Assembly: GCA_964492335.1 (NCBI GenBank)
Contig: CAZBJX010000032.1
Span: 1-16,667, forward strand
Length of the DNA: 16,667 bases
Source of the DNA: JAFGCL01 sp964492335
GTDB taxonomy: Bacteria; Chloroflexota; Dehalococcoidia; UBA2247; RBG-13-53-26
Direction of reading: 5' to 3'
The notes below the pieces were generated by a model. The model had not been told where the DNA came from, did no database searches, and saw only the letters and a list, made by a program, of their open reading frames with translations. Positions 1 through 7,628 of the stretch are shown here, piece by piece. Numbering within the stretch: position 1 is the stretch's first letter; each line of letters begins with the position of its first letter. A program made the position numbers and the translations under genes.

Positions 1-16
1 CACCGCGGACCCTCGC

Positions 17-84
17 CACCTGGCCGCACCTCCGGCCGGCCGCGGACGGCCACCTAGTCGCACCTCTGGTCGACCGCGGACAGG
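17..84. repeat. 34-bp imperfect tandem repeat over the aminotransferase stop codon
   Basis: Two 34-bp units, 17-50 and 51-84, share the blocks CACCT, CGCACCTC and CCGCGGAC in the same order. A partial third copy of the CGCGGAC block lies at 4-10. The second unit contains the last codons and the TAG stop of the aminotransferase gene, so the coding end appears to have been copied downstream. It is probably a slippage or duplication scar; no function is evident. Confidence 0.6.
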
Positions 85-1490
85 CCGTAGTCCAGGGCTT
101 CGCAGGCCATGTCCAGCAGCTCTTTGGGAGTGGTGCAGTTGGGGGCGATAATGGACGCGTTGGGGGGGAAAGGACCGATGTTGACGCCCTTCTCCGCCGC
201 CTTACGGGTGACCGCGAAAGACGGCCAGCCGGCCCACAGCCTCCCGCCGCTCTCCGTGTTCCGGTCGGCCTTGATGAACGGCTCGCGGGTCTGGCGGTCC
301 TTGACCATCTCCACCGCCCAGTAGCACCCTCTTCCTGACACCTGGCCCACACACCGGTGCTTCTTCTCCAGTTCCCTCAGCTTCCCACCGAGATAGGCGC
401 CCACGGCTGCGGCCTTCTCGATGCAGCCTTCCTGCAGCATATCCTCCAGGTTGGCCTCGACCGCGGCCATGACAACGGGGTGGGCAAAGAACGTCCCGCC
501 CGTGTTCCAGCGGTTCTGCCCGAAGAAGTCCGCGATCTCCCTGCTGACCACCACGCCGCCGACGGGCAACTGGGAGCTGCTGACGCTCTTGCCGAGGGCC
601 ATGATGTCGGGCGCGGCCCCGCCGTATGCCTGGTACCCGAACCAGGACCCCAGGCGCCCGAACCCCATCATGACTTCGTCATCGATCCAGAGTATGCCCA
701 GGTCCCGAGTCATCTGCCGCAGCTGGGGGAAGTACTCGGGGACGGGCTCGAAGGCCGCCGTGCCATACATCGTCTCGGTGATGATGGCCGCCACAGACTC
801 CACGCCGACGGACCTGATGATGCTCTCAGCGGCATGGATGCAGGGCAGCCTGCCGTCAGCCATCTTGCAGCCGGGATACCTGTGCCCCAGGCTGCAGCGG
901 TAGCAATTGTGGCCCGGGATGACGAAGGACGCGCCCGCCTTGCCCGGGACATCCCGGACCCAGACGGGCTCGCCGCCCGAGCACAGGTTGTGGGCGGAGA
1001 AGCGGATGCGGGTGCAGGCGTCCGCGCCGGCCGTCCAGCCGTGGTACTCCCACTCGCGAGTGCCCACATTGGGGCGGTTGGCATACAGCCGGGCGATCTG
1101 CAGGGCCAGCTCAGCGGCTTCGCTGCCGGACCCCACCCAGCGTACGGCCCCGGCCCAGTTGTCCGGCCCCAGGATATCCTCCATCAGCAGCTTGGATGCC
1201 CTCGCTTTGTAGCGGGTGGTGGTCCCGCCCTCACCCACGAACCCGAATTCGTCACAGGCCCGCTTCACGGCCGCCATCACCTTCGGGTGGCGCAGCCCGT
1301 TGATGCACGAGAAGTTCCCACTCATCATGTCCAGCACCCGGCTGCCGTCGGAGTAGTATATGAAATGCTCGTCCACCCGCTCAACGTACCTCATGGCCCG
1401 GCGCATCTCTCTCACCGTGGACACCTGGTGGAGCATATACCGTGTGTCCCATTCCTTCATCAGCTCCCGGTCAATCTGTTCACTAGCCAA
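54..1490 (-). CDS. class III PLP-dependent aminotransferase (aspartate aminotransferase superfamily)
   Basis: Transfers an amino group between an amine or omega-/beta-amino acid and a keto acid in the cytoplasm, using pyridoxal phosphate. The protein is 478 aa, in the usual class III range. Visible motifs are the phosphate-binding GSGSEAAE (about 120-127), the cofactor-contacting Asp of IDDEVMMGFGR (D271), and the Schiff-base lysine in ALGKSVSSS (K301). A cysteine-bearing stretch, CYRCSLGHRYPGC (196-208), resembles the CPFG-type segment of many family members. I chose the TTG at 1488-1490 because a strong GAGGAGG lies 9 nt upstream; an in-frame GTG at 1544 would add 18 basic residues without such a site. 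It is the last gene of the uptake operon, 70 nt after the LivM gene, which suggests it acts on the imported compound. Substrate unknown. Confidence 0.88.
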   Translation of the reverse strand: MASEQIDRELMKEWDTRYMLHQVSTVREMRRAMRYVERVDEHFIYYSDGSRVLDMMSGNFSCINGLRHPKVMAAVKRACDEFGFVGEGGTTTRYKARASKLLMEDILGPDNWAGAVRWVGSGSEAAELALQIARLYANRPNVGTREWEYHGWTAGADACTRIRFSAHNLCSGGEPVWVRDVPGKAGASFVIPGHNCYRCSLGHRYPGCKMADGRLPCIHAAESIIRSVGVESVAAIITETMYGTAAFEPVPEYFPQLRQMTRDLGILWIDDEVMMGFGRLGSWFGYQAYGGAAPDIMALGKSVSSSQLPVGGVVVSREIADFFGQNRWNTGGTFFAHPVVMAAVEANLEDMLQEGCIEKAAAVGAYLGGKLRELEKKHRCVGQVSGRGCYWAVEMVKDRQTREPFIKADRNTESGGRLWAGWPSFAVTRKAAEKGVNIGPFPPNASIIAPNCTTPKELLDMACEALDYGLSAVDQRCD

Positions 1491-1560
1491 TTTCTCTTCC
1501 CTCCTCTGCAAGTAACCGCGATACCGGCCCGGCCGGCAGATCACACTGCTTCCTGGTCCC

Positions 1561-2574
1561 TCAGGGCGGTGATGTCACCCCGGCCCTGCTGCGCCTGGCC
1601 TCGCCCCTGGCGGCTGCCCTGGCCCGGTACTGCTTCGGCCACAGCAGCAGCCCGGTGCCCAGGAAACGCAGGACAAGGACACCCACAATCCCGTAGAGCA
1701 GCATCTCAATCCCCGGAAACCGGCTGCCAAGGTGCAGCCGGGCCACCCACACGAGGGGCACCATTAAGGCCGGCCCCAGGACAGGGCCCCAGGTCGTCCC
1801 CACCCCGCCTATGTTCACCATCAGGGCCACAGGTATTATGGTCTCCGGCCCCACCAGGGGCAAGGCTTTTACGAAATGCGAGTACTGGGCCCAGAACGTG
1901 CCGGCGATGGAGAACAGCACGGCGCTGATGACAAAGACCGCCATCCTGGTGGACAGCAGATTGACGCCCGACAGAGAGGCCAGCCGGGGGTTCTGGGCGC
2001 TGGCCCTCAGCCGGAGGCCCAGCCGGGACTTCATCACGCAGTGGCTGACGCCCAGTGCCCCGACCGCCAGGACCAGGATGATGTAGTAGTAGGGCGCTAC
2101 GCCAACCCACTGGAAGTTCGCCGGGTCGTCCGCCGCAGGGGTAGGAATGGCGATCCCCCTGGTGCCCCCGATGGCCGTTATGGAATGGACGATGAACACG
2201 GCTATCATCGAGAAGGCCAGGGTCATCGCCGCGAAAGTCACCTGGGACATGGCGCCCCGCAGCACCAGCCACCCCGTGGGGACCGCCAGAAGCACCGTCA
2301 CCGCCACCCCCGCAACCATCCCCAGCCAGGGGCTGATGTTGAAGTGAATGAACAGCAGCGCTGAGGTGTAGGCGCCGGCCCCGAGGAACAGGCCGTGCAT
2401 CAGGGAGAACATTCCGCCGCGAAGAGGCAGGTGCCAGGCGCAGGCCAGATAGATGATCCACAGCATGTAGACCAGCATCTTGACCCAGTACGCACTGAGC
2501 CAGAAAGGGGCCGTGATCAGGCCGATCAGGCCCGCGATTCCGAGCAAGGCGCTAAGACGCGTTCTTGTAGTCAT
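1561..2574 (-). CDS. livM: branched-chain amino acid-type ABC transporter permease, LivM family
   Basis: Inner-membrane permease that pairs with the LivH-type protein to form the channel of a HAAT-family importer. It has 337 aa with about nine hydrophobic segments. The C-terminal part carries the family-typical run MVNIGGVGTTWGPVLGPAL (about residues 249-267), the loop region that contacts the ATPases. The start ATG (2572-2574) overlaps the LivH stop in an ATGA arrangement, so the two are translationally coupled. The tail after the last membrane segment is rich in Arg and Ala (inside-positive). LivM family assignment is firm; the substrate is not, because HAAT systems carry amino acids, urea, amides, aromatic acids and other compounds. 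Confidence 0.9.
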   Translation of the reverse strand: MTTRTRLSALLGIAGLIGLITAPFWLSAYWVKMLVYMLWIIYLACAWHLPLRGGMFSLMHGLFLGAGAYTSALLFIHFNISPWLGMVAGVAVTVLLAVPTGWLVLRGAMSQVTFAAMTLAFSMIAVFIVHSITAIGGTRGIAIPTPAADDPANFQWVGVAPYYYIILVLAVGALGVSHCVMKSRLGLRLRASAQNPRLASLSGVNLLSTRMAVFVISAVLFSIAGTFWAQYSHFVKALPLVGPETIIPVALMVNIGGVGTTWGPVLGPALMVPLVWVARLHLGSRFPGIEMLLYGIVGVLVLRFLGTGLLLWPKQYRARAAARGEARRSRAGVTSPP

Positions 2575-3434
2575 TTCCTGGCGAACAACCCTTCCGGCCT
2601 GAGCAGCAGCACGGCGACGAACGCGGCGTAGGGGAAGACCGGCGCCAGCGCCGACCCCAGGTAGTAGTCACCAAGGGCCTGCATGGCGCCAATAAGAAAC
2701 GCTGCCGCCAGTGCCCCCACAAAGCTGCCCAGGCCCCCCAATGTACATACGACGAAGGCGAAGAGGAGCAGTTCCACCCCCTTGAACGCACCGATCGACC
2801 ATACCGGCGCGATCAGGGCTGCCGCGATGGCCAGAAGCACGAAGGACAGCGAGAAGACGATGGTCTGGACCTTCTTCGCATCGATGCCCACCAGGGCTGC
2901 CATCTCTTCGTTCTCGGCAACGGCCCGCACTGACCGGCCGAACTCCGTCCTGGTCAGCACACGATGCAGAATGAGCGTCACAATCACAGAAACAACGGTC
3001 GCCACGATGTACGATACCGGCAGGACCACTGCCCCCACGGAAACGGACTTCCCGCCGACCAGCGTCGGAGTGGACACGGTATCTGAACCGTAAACGGTAT
3101 AGAGAATGCTCTCCACAATCCAGGACACCCCCAGGAAGCCCACGAAGACACCGGCGCCCCCCGCCAGCATGAGGGGCCGGAAGAGGAAGCGGAAGACCAG
3201 GAAGCCGACAACGAAGTAGACCGGGGCCATGATGAACATCGACACGTACGGGTCCAGCCGGTAAGCGAGGTGCAGGCTGTAGCTGGCGAACATGGCAGCG
3301 CCCAGGAAGTCCCCGTGAGCAACGTGGAACTGCTTGGTCACGGAGTAGATCAATGTCAGGCCGGAGGCGAACAGGGCGTATATCCCGCCCAGCGCCAGCC
3401 CGAAGACCAGTACCTGGACTACCGTCGCTACCAC
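2571..3434 (-). CDS. livH: branched-chain amino acid-type ABC transporter permease, LivH family
   Basis: Second membrane subunit of the importer: 287 aa and about eight membrane segments. The N-terminal GGIYALFASGLTLIYSVTK and C-terminal LGGLGSFVGALAAAFLIG runs, and the ending LRPEGLFARK, are characteristic of LivH. The start is GTG (3432-3434), preceded by GGAGGGG about 9 nt upstream. The gene follows the LivF-type ATPase by 57 nt and overlaps the LivM gene by 4 nt. Order here is K-G-F-H-M, whereas the E. coli operon runs K-H-M-G-F. Confidence 0.9.
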   Translation of the reverse strand: MVATVVQVLVFGLALGGIYALFASGLTLIYSVTKQFHVAHGDFLGAAMFASYSLHLAYRLDPYVSMFIMAPVYFVVGFLVFRFLFRPLMLAGGAGVFVGFLGVSWIVESILYTVYGSDTVSTPTLVGGKSVSVGAVVLPVSYIVATVVSVIVTLILHRVLTRTEFGRSVRAVAENEEMAALVGIDAKKVQTIVFSLSFVLLAIAAALIAPVWSIGAFKGVELLLFAFVVCTLGGLGSFVGALAAAFLIGAMQALGDYYLGSALAPVFPYAAFVAVLLLRPEGLFARK

Positions 3435-3491
3435 GCCGCTCTACCCCTCCCGGGCCCGCTCGCCGCCCGCCGCCCCGCAGCTCCGGCCGCC

Positions 3492-4223
3492 CTATATGGA
3501 CAGGTACATCTTGCGCACAAAGTCCGTCTCCTTGATCTCCCCGGGCGTGCCCTCCAGCACCACCCTGCCGTGGTCCATTACGTACACCCAGTCAGCCACT
3601 TCCAGGGTCACGGCCACGTTGTGCTCCACCAGGAGGATGGACAGCCCGCTGTCCCGCAGCCCGCGGGCGATGCTCATGATGTTGTCGACGGCCAGCGGCG
3701 CCAGCCCCAGCAGGGGCTCGTCCATCACCAGCAGCTTCGGCTTGCCCAGCAGCGAGCGGGCGACCGCCAGTATGGATGCCTCGCCGCCGCTGAGATGCAC
3801 CGCCAGGTTCCCGCTCCTGTCCCTGAGTATGGGGAACCGATCGGACATCGCGGCAACGTCTCTGTCCTTCTCCTTCCTGGCATTGTCTCCCCTGGGCAGG
3901 GTGCCCAGCTGCAGGTTCTCCAGGACCGTCATTTCGCCAAAGAGCCCCCTGCCCTCGGGAACATGTATGACGCCCATCCTGGCGATCTCGTGGGAAGGCC
4001 TCCCGTCTATCCGCGTCCCCCGGAACCAGCACTCCCCCGTCGTCAGTCTGGTCATGCCGCATATCGCTCTCAAGACGCTGGTCTTGCCGGCCCCGTTGAC
4101 GCCGATGAGGGCCACGAGTTTCCCCTCGGGGACCTCCAGGCAGACGCCGTCCGCCCCCTTGACGGACCCGTAGTGGACCGTCACGTCCCGGACAGACAGG
4201 CAGGGGCTTGCCGAATCAGACAT
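3492..4223 (-). CDS. livF: ABC transporter ATP-binding protein, LivF family
   Basis: Cytoplasmic ATPase of the importer, expected to dimerise with the LivG-type subunit. It is 243 aa. Visible are Walker A GVNGAGKT (41-48), the LivF-typical VPEGRGLF (88-95), signature LSGGE (144-148), Walker B LLVMDE (164-169) followed by a D-loop-like GLAP, and the switch histidine H201. The residue after LSGGE is Ala where the family usually has Gln. The ATG at 4221-4223 has AGGAGGG just upstream and overlaps the end of the LivG gene by 8 nt; a longer in-frame start at 4262 lies inside the upstream gene and is less likely. Confidence 0.92.
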   Translation of the reverse strand: MSDSASPCLSVRDVTVHYGSVKGADGVCLEVPEGKLVALIGVNGAGKTSVLRAICGMTRLTTGECWFRGTRIDGRPSHEIARMGVIHVPEGRGLFGEMTVLENLQLGTLPRGDNARKEKDRDVAAMSDRFPILRDRSGNLAVHLSGGEASILAVARSLLGKPKLLVMDEPLLGLAPLAVDNIMSIARGLRDSGLSILLVEHNVAVTLEVADWVYVMDHGRVVLEGTPGEIKETDFVRKMYLSI

Positions 4224-4932
4224 TGGCCCTCCTGCCAAGGTACAGCTCTTGCACGGTCTCATCCTGCTGCACCTCCCATGGTGTGCCCTCCGTGATCTTG
4301 GCCCCGGAGCTCAGGACGATGACGCTCTCACAGAGGCCGAAGAGCGGCTTCAACCGGTGCTCGATGATGATGGTGGTGGTCCCGGCCGCCTGGGCCTTCA
4401 GCACCAGCGCCGAGGTGAGGTTGATCCTCTCAGCGGACAATCCGGTGAACGGCTCGTCCAGCAGGAGCATCCTGGGGCCCGTTATCAGGGCTTGACCGAT
4501 GGCCACCATCCTCTGGTCCGCAAAGGAGACCTCGGTTATCAGCTTGTCGGCCAGGGACTCCAGGCCAAGGGCCTCGAGCATCTCCCCGGCCCGCTGGTGC
4601 GCCACGCCCATCGACACGTGGCACACCAGCGGCAGCAGCAGGCTCTCAAGGACGGTGAAGTTGGTGAAGTACTCCGACTTCTGGCAGGACCGGCTCATGC
4701 CCAGCCCGGCTATCCGATGGCACTTCAGGCCATCGATGCGCCTGCCGTCGAAGAAGACCTCCCCCTTCTGGGCCTTGTAGAACCCGCTGATCACCTCAAA
4801 CAGCGTTGACTTCCCGGACCCGTTCGGGCCGATAACCCCCATGATCGCGCGCCGCGGCACTTCGAAGGACACGTTGTCCACCGCCACCACGCGGCCGAAT
4901 GTCTTGGTGACTCCCCTGACCGACAGCATCAT
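4216..4932 (-). CDS. livG: ABC transporter ATP-binding protein, LivG family
   Basis: Partner ATPase of the LivF-type subunit. It is 238 aa from the ATG at 4930-4932; the next codon (4927-4929) is also ATG and has better spacing from the GAGGGG site. Walker A GPNGSGKS is at 35-42, the Q-loop Gln at about Q84, Walker B MLLLDE at about 155-160 and the switch His at H192. The signature region reads EVSFADQRMVAIGQAL, where family members normally have a LAYGQQR-like sequence, so the C-loop glycine and glutamine are replaced by Ala and Asp. A longer open frame to 5028 would overlap the binding-protein gene by 65 nt and starts with a Ser/Arg-rich stretch, so it was rejected. Confidence 0.9.
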   Translation of the reverse strand: MMLSVRGVTKTFGRVVAVDNVSFEVPRRAIMGVIGPNGSGKSTLFEVISGFYKAQKGEVFFDGRRIDGLKCHRIAGLGMSRSCQKSEYFTNFTVLESLLLPLVCHVSMGVAHQRAGEMLEALGLESLADKLITEVSFADQRMVAIGQALITGPRMLLLDEPFTGLSAERINLTSALVLKAQAAGTTTIIIEHRLKPLFGLCESVIVLSSGAKITEGTPWEVQQDETVQELYLGRRANV

Positions 4933-4963
4933 ACCCCTCAGCAACGGAGTTGACAGGCCGCCG

Positions 4964-6226
4964 TCACGACCGGAACTGCGCCTCCGCGGTGTAGAACTTG
5001 AACGGGCGGACAATGACGCACTGGTCATTCTGCCACTGGGCTACCACCATGGTGTAATTGACGGGCTCATGGGTCGCCTCCGTGAACCTCAGTTCCGGCG
5101 TCATCTGAGCCAGAATAAGGTCAGAGTCTCCCTCGGGAATGTTCAGGCTCCCAAGGGCCCCGTTGATGGCCACCGGGTCCGCAGACCCCGCCTCACGTAT
5201 CGCCCTCCCCATCACGTACATTGCCTGGACTCCCAGAATAGCTCTCCCATGCGGCACTCCCGCTTTGGCGGCCTGCCACCTGCTCTTGAAGGCCTGCGCA
5301 GGGGCGAAAGCCACCTCTTCCAGCGTGGTGGCCGTCACGAACTGCCCCGGCTGGGCCAGGGTCCGCTGGGCCACATCCCGACCCACCATGGACAGGCTCT
5401 GGTCCCAATTGAGGTTCAGCCAGAGCCCGATTGGCGGCAGATAACCCGAGCGGTCCAGGGCCTTGAGCATCTCTGAGCACGAGAACGGGTCAGTGAAGCT
5501 GAGGAACACATCCGGGTTGGCCTGCCTGAGCTTCAGCGCATAGGTGTCCCAGGAGGCAACCGCGTCAGGATGGATCTCGTCATACACCTTCTCCAGGCCG
5601 TACTGGGCAAAGGCGGGCAGCAGGATCTCCTCCCGGCACCTCTGCATGTCGGTGGCCTGATAGGAGAGAATGCCCACTGTCTTCGGGGTCCGGCCATACT
5701 CCTCGATCACCATTCCCAGGAACGCCTGGAATGCCTCGCCCGTGCCCGGGTAACTGGAGGTTGCGATCCCTCCCCAGAAGTAGCTGTGCTTCTCGTCAGT
5801 GACCTTCTTGTCGTAGCTCCCCAGTGCCATGACCGGCACCTTATGCCTGTCCGCCAGGGGCGCCACCAGTGCCTGGGCCACTTCATCGCCTCCCATGAAG
5901 AGGGCCGCCACCCCCACCTGGGTCATCAGCCGCTCCGCCTCAGTCAGGCTGAGCGATGGGTCGCTCTTGTCGTCGGCCAGGACCAGCTCCAGCCTGGCGC
6001 CTCCCAGGGCCTCTATGCCCCCGGCGGCATTGATTTCGGAGATGGCGAACGCCACTCCGTCTGCCATCTCCTTGCCTATGGAGCCCAGGTAGCCGCTCTG
6101 GGCCAGGACCGCCCCGATTTTGATCACGTCCTGCCCTGTCCCGTTCCCTCCGCCACCACAACCGATGGTGCCCAGGACCAGGGACAACACCAGAAACACC
6201 GCCACGATCAAGCTTGCCCTCTTCAT
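4964..6226 (-). CDS. livK: ABC transporter substrate-binding lipoprotein, LivK / Peripla_BP_6 type
   Basis: Extracytoplasmic receptor that delivers the substrate to the LivH/LivM channel. It is 420 aa. The N-terminus has MKR, a hydrophobic core and a probable lipidation site at C23 (TIGC, with Thr where Leu/Val/Ile is usual), followed by a flexible Gly-rich linker. The mature part starts with IKIGAVLAQSGYLGSIGKEM, which matches the beginning of type I periplasmic binding proteins, and GVAFAISEINAAGGI follows as in this family. The start ATG is preceded by AAGGAGGGGAG. It lies 101 nt after the CoA-transferase gene and 31 nt before the LivG gene. A lipid anchor fits a monoderm or an inner-membrane-tethered receptor. 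Ligand not predictable from sequence alone. Confidence 0.92.
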   Translation of the reverse strand: MKRASLIVAVFLVLSLVLGTIGCGGGGNGTGQDVIKIGAVLAQSGYLGSIGKEMADGVAFAISEINAAGGIEALGGARLELVLADDKSDPSLSLTEAERLMTQVGVAALFMGGDEVAQALVAPLADRHKVPVMALGSYDKKVTDEKHSYFWGGIATSSYPGTGEAFQAFLGMVIEEYGRTPKTVGILSYQATDMQRCREEILLPAFAQYGLEKVYDEIHPDAVASWDTYALKLRQANPDVFLSFTDPFSCSEMLKALDRSGYLPPIGLWLNLNWDQSLSMVGRDVAQRTLAQPGQFVTATTLEEVAFAPAQAFKSRWQAAKAGVPHGRAILGVQAMYVMGRAIREAGSADPVAINGALGSLNIPEGDSDLILAQMTPELRFTEATHEPVNYTMVVAQWQNDQCVIVRPFKFYTAEAQFRS

Positions 6227-6260
6227 CTCCCCTCCTTCTCGCCTTCCTTATCTATATCGT

Positions 6261-6276
6261 CGGGCCGTGCGGCCCG
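6261..6276. other. perfect 7-bp inverted repeat between CoA-transferase and binding-protein genes
   Basis: CGGGCCG, a 2-nt spacer, then CGGCCCG. It sits in the 101-nt gap between the CoA-transferase stop (6328) and the binding-protein start (6226). There is no T-run after it, so it is not a standard terminator. On the minus strand it is followed by CGATATAGATAAGG and then the ribosome binding site. It could be an operator, an mRNA-processing hairpin that favours the transporter genes, or chance in GC-rich DNA. Confidence 0.4.
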
Positions 6277-6327
6277 CCATCTGCATGCCATCCGGCGCCC
6301 GCCACTGGGCCAGCTGTGCCGCTTCCA

Positions 6328-7533
6328 TCAAGTGACCTCATGGTCTCTGAACCCGGTGATGTCATCCCACGTGTAGCCCAGCTCCAGCAGGACCTCCTCC
6401 GTGTGCTCACCCAAAATGGGGCTCGGCCTGGTGACGGCAGTCTTCGTTTCGCCGAAGTTCCAGGGTATCCCCACCACCTTCTCCCGGCCGTACCGGGGAT
6501 TGTCGTACTCAATGATGTAGTCATTGGCCATGGCCTGGGGGTCTTCGGCCAGCTCGGGCAGCCTCCGGACCTCCGCATGAGGAATGCCGTGTTCCTGGAA
6601 CATCTTCACCCACTCGGCCCTGGTCCTCTTGATCATCACCTGGCGCATGATAGGCAGGACCTCGGGCGTATTCTGAACCACGGTGAAGAGGTCCTTGAAA
6701 CGGGGGTCGTTTCTCAGCCCGTCGTCCAGCCCCGCGCAATCACAGAAGACGGGCCAGTACCGGTCGTACTGGTTCATGGCCAGGTAGACCCAGCGGCCGT
6801 CCGCGCACTCGTACAGGTAGTAGAGGGGGTTCTGCATCCACTGGTTGGACGGGTCGTTGGATGGGTCGAATCCGTTGGAAAGGGCGTAGCTGACGGCATA
6901 CCTGGACATGGATATGCTCGAGCCGAAGATCGAGGTGTCGATCCTCTGGCCCCTGCCCGTCATCTCTCTGGCGCGCAGGGCCGCGAGTACACCTATGACC
7001 ATGAACACGGCCCCGGACATGTCCGAGAAGCCGATGGGAGGCGGCTCCAGGGGCTTCTCAGTGCCCATGGTCAACGTGTACAACAGGCCCGCCCTGGCCA
7101 TGGCCGAGACATCGAAGCCGCGCTGGTCGGCGTCGGGCCCCGCGGGCCCCCAGGCGGAAGCCTGCCCGTATATGAGCCCGGGGTTCAAGGCCGACAGGCG
7201 GGCGTAGTCCAGGCCCAGTCTGACAGCCGGCTCGGAGCGGAAATTGTGAATGAAGACGTCGGCGCCCTTGACCAGGGAGTGGACTATGCGGATGGCCTCC
7301 GGCTTCTTCAGGTCCAGGGCGATGCTGCGCTTGTTGCGGTTCACCACCTCGTAGGTGACGTTCCGTCTGCCCTCATAGAAGGCGCTGGAAAGCCCCAGCA
7401 GGGGGTCTCCGGTGGTGCGCTCCTCAACCTTGATCACGTCGGCGCCCAGCTCCCCCAGGATGCAACCCGCGGCCGGGCCCTGCATCCACCAACTGCAGTC
7501 GATAACACGAAGATCTTCCAGCGGACCGTTCAT
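6328..7533 (-). CDS. CaiB/BaiF (class III) CoA-transferase
   Basis: Moves CoA between two carboxylic acids through an enzyme-bound aspartyl-CoA; cytoplasmic. It is 401 aa, the standard length. The N-terminal Rossmann-like part contains GCILGELGADVIKVE (23-37), the family hallmark, and NKRSIALDLKKPE (67-79). The expected catalytic aspartate is D171 in IGFSDMSGAV. MTGRGQRIDTSIF (191-203) is also typical. The start ATG has AAGGAGGGGG 5 nt upstream. It follows the regulator gene by 95 nt and precedes the transporter. The context suggests that it activates the imported acid, or a keto or hydroxy acid derived from it, as a CoA thioester. The acyl donor and acceptor are unknown. Confidence 0.9.
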   Translation of the reverse strand: MNGPLEDLRVIDCSWWMQGPAAGCILGELGADVIKVEERTTGDPLLGLSSAFYEGRRNVTYEVVNRNKRSIALDLKKPEAIRIVHSLVKGADVFIHNFRSEPAVRLGLDYARLSALNPGLIYGQASAWGPAGPDADQRGFDVSAMARAGLLYTLTMGTEKPLEPPPIGFSDMSGAVFMVIGVLAALRAREMTGRGQRIDTSIFGSSISMSRYAVSYALSNGFDPSNDPSNQWMQNPLYYLYECADGRWVYLAMNQYDRYWPVFCDCAGLDDGLRNDPRFKDLFTVVQNTPEVLPIMRQVMIKRTRAEWVKMFQEHGIPHAEVRRLPELAEDPQAMANDYIIEYDNPRYGREKVVGIPWNFGETKTAVTRPSPILGEHTEEVLLELGYTWDDITGFRDHEVT

Positions 7534-7605
7534 TAACCCCCTCCTTCTTGATACCGGACCTGATCAGTGGCAGGCCGGCAAGCGCTCCTGTTTCAGCCCG
7601 CAGCC

Positions 7606-7625
7606 CCCTGGTCTGCCCTGGTCTG
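7606..7625. repeat. 10-bp exact tandem repeat upstream of the CoA-transferase gene
   Basis: Two exact copies of CCCTGGTCTG in tandem, directly before the regulator stop codon (7629-7631) and 72 nt upstream of the CoA-transferase start. The period is close to one helical turn, so both copies face the same side of the DNA. This could be a regulator site or a small slippage product. No convincing -10/-35 pair was found beside it. Confidence 0.45.
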
Positions 7626-7628
7626 CAC

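Noticed and set aside
357..1928. A 523-codon plus-strand open frame over the aminotransferase and LivM genes
   Set aside because: Antisense to strongly supported genes, with biased Pro/His/Arg composition and no domain motifs.
4933..5028. Upstream extension of the LivG-type gene (32 extra residues)
   Set aside because: Ser/Arg-rich with no family similarity, and overlaps the binding-protein gene by 65 nt; the ATG pair at 4927-4932 starts exactly where LivG proteins begin.
6214..7536. A 440-codon plus-strand open frame over the CoA-transferase gene
   Set aside because: Antisense shadow of a full-length CaiB/BaiF gene; no ribosome binding site or motif support.
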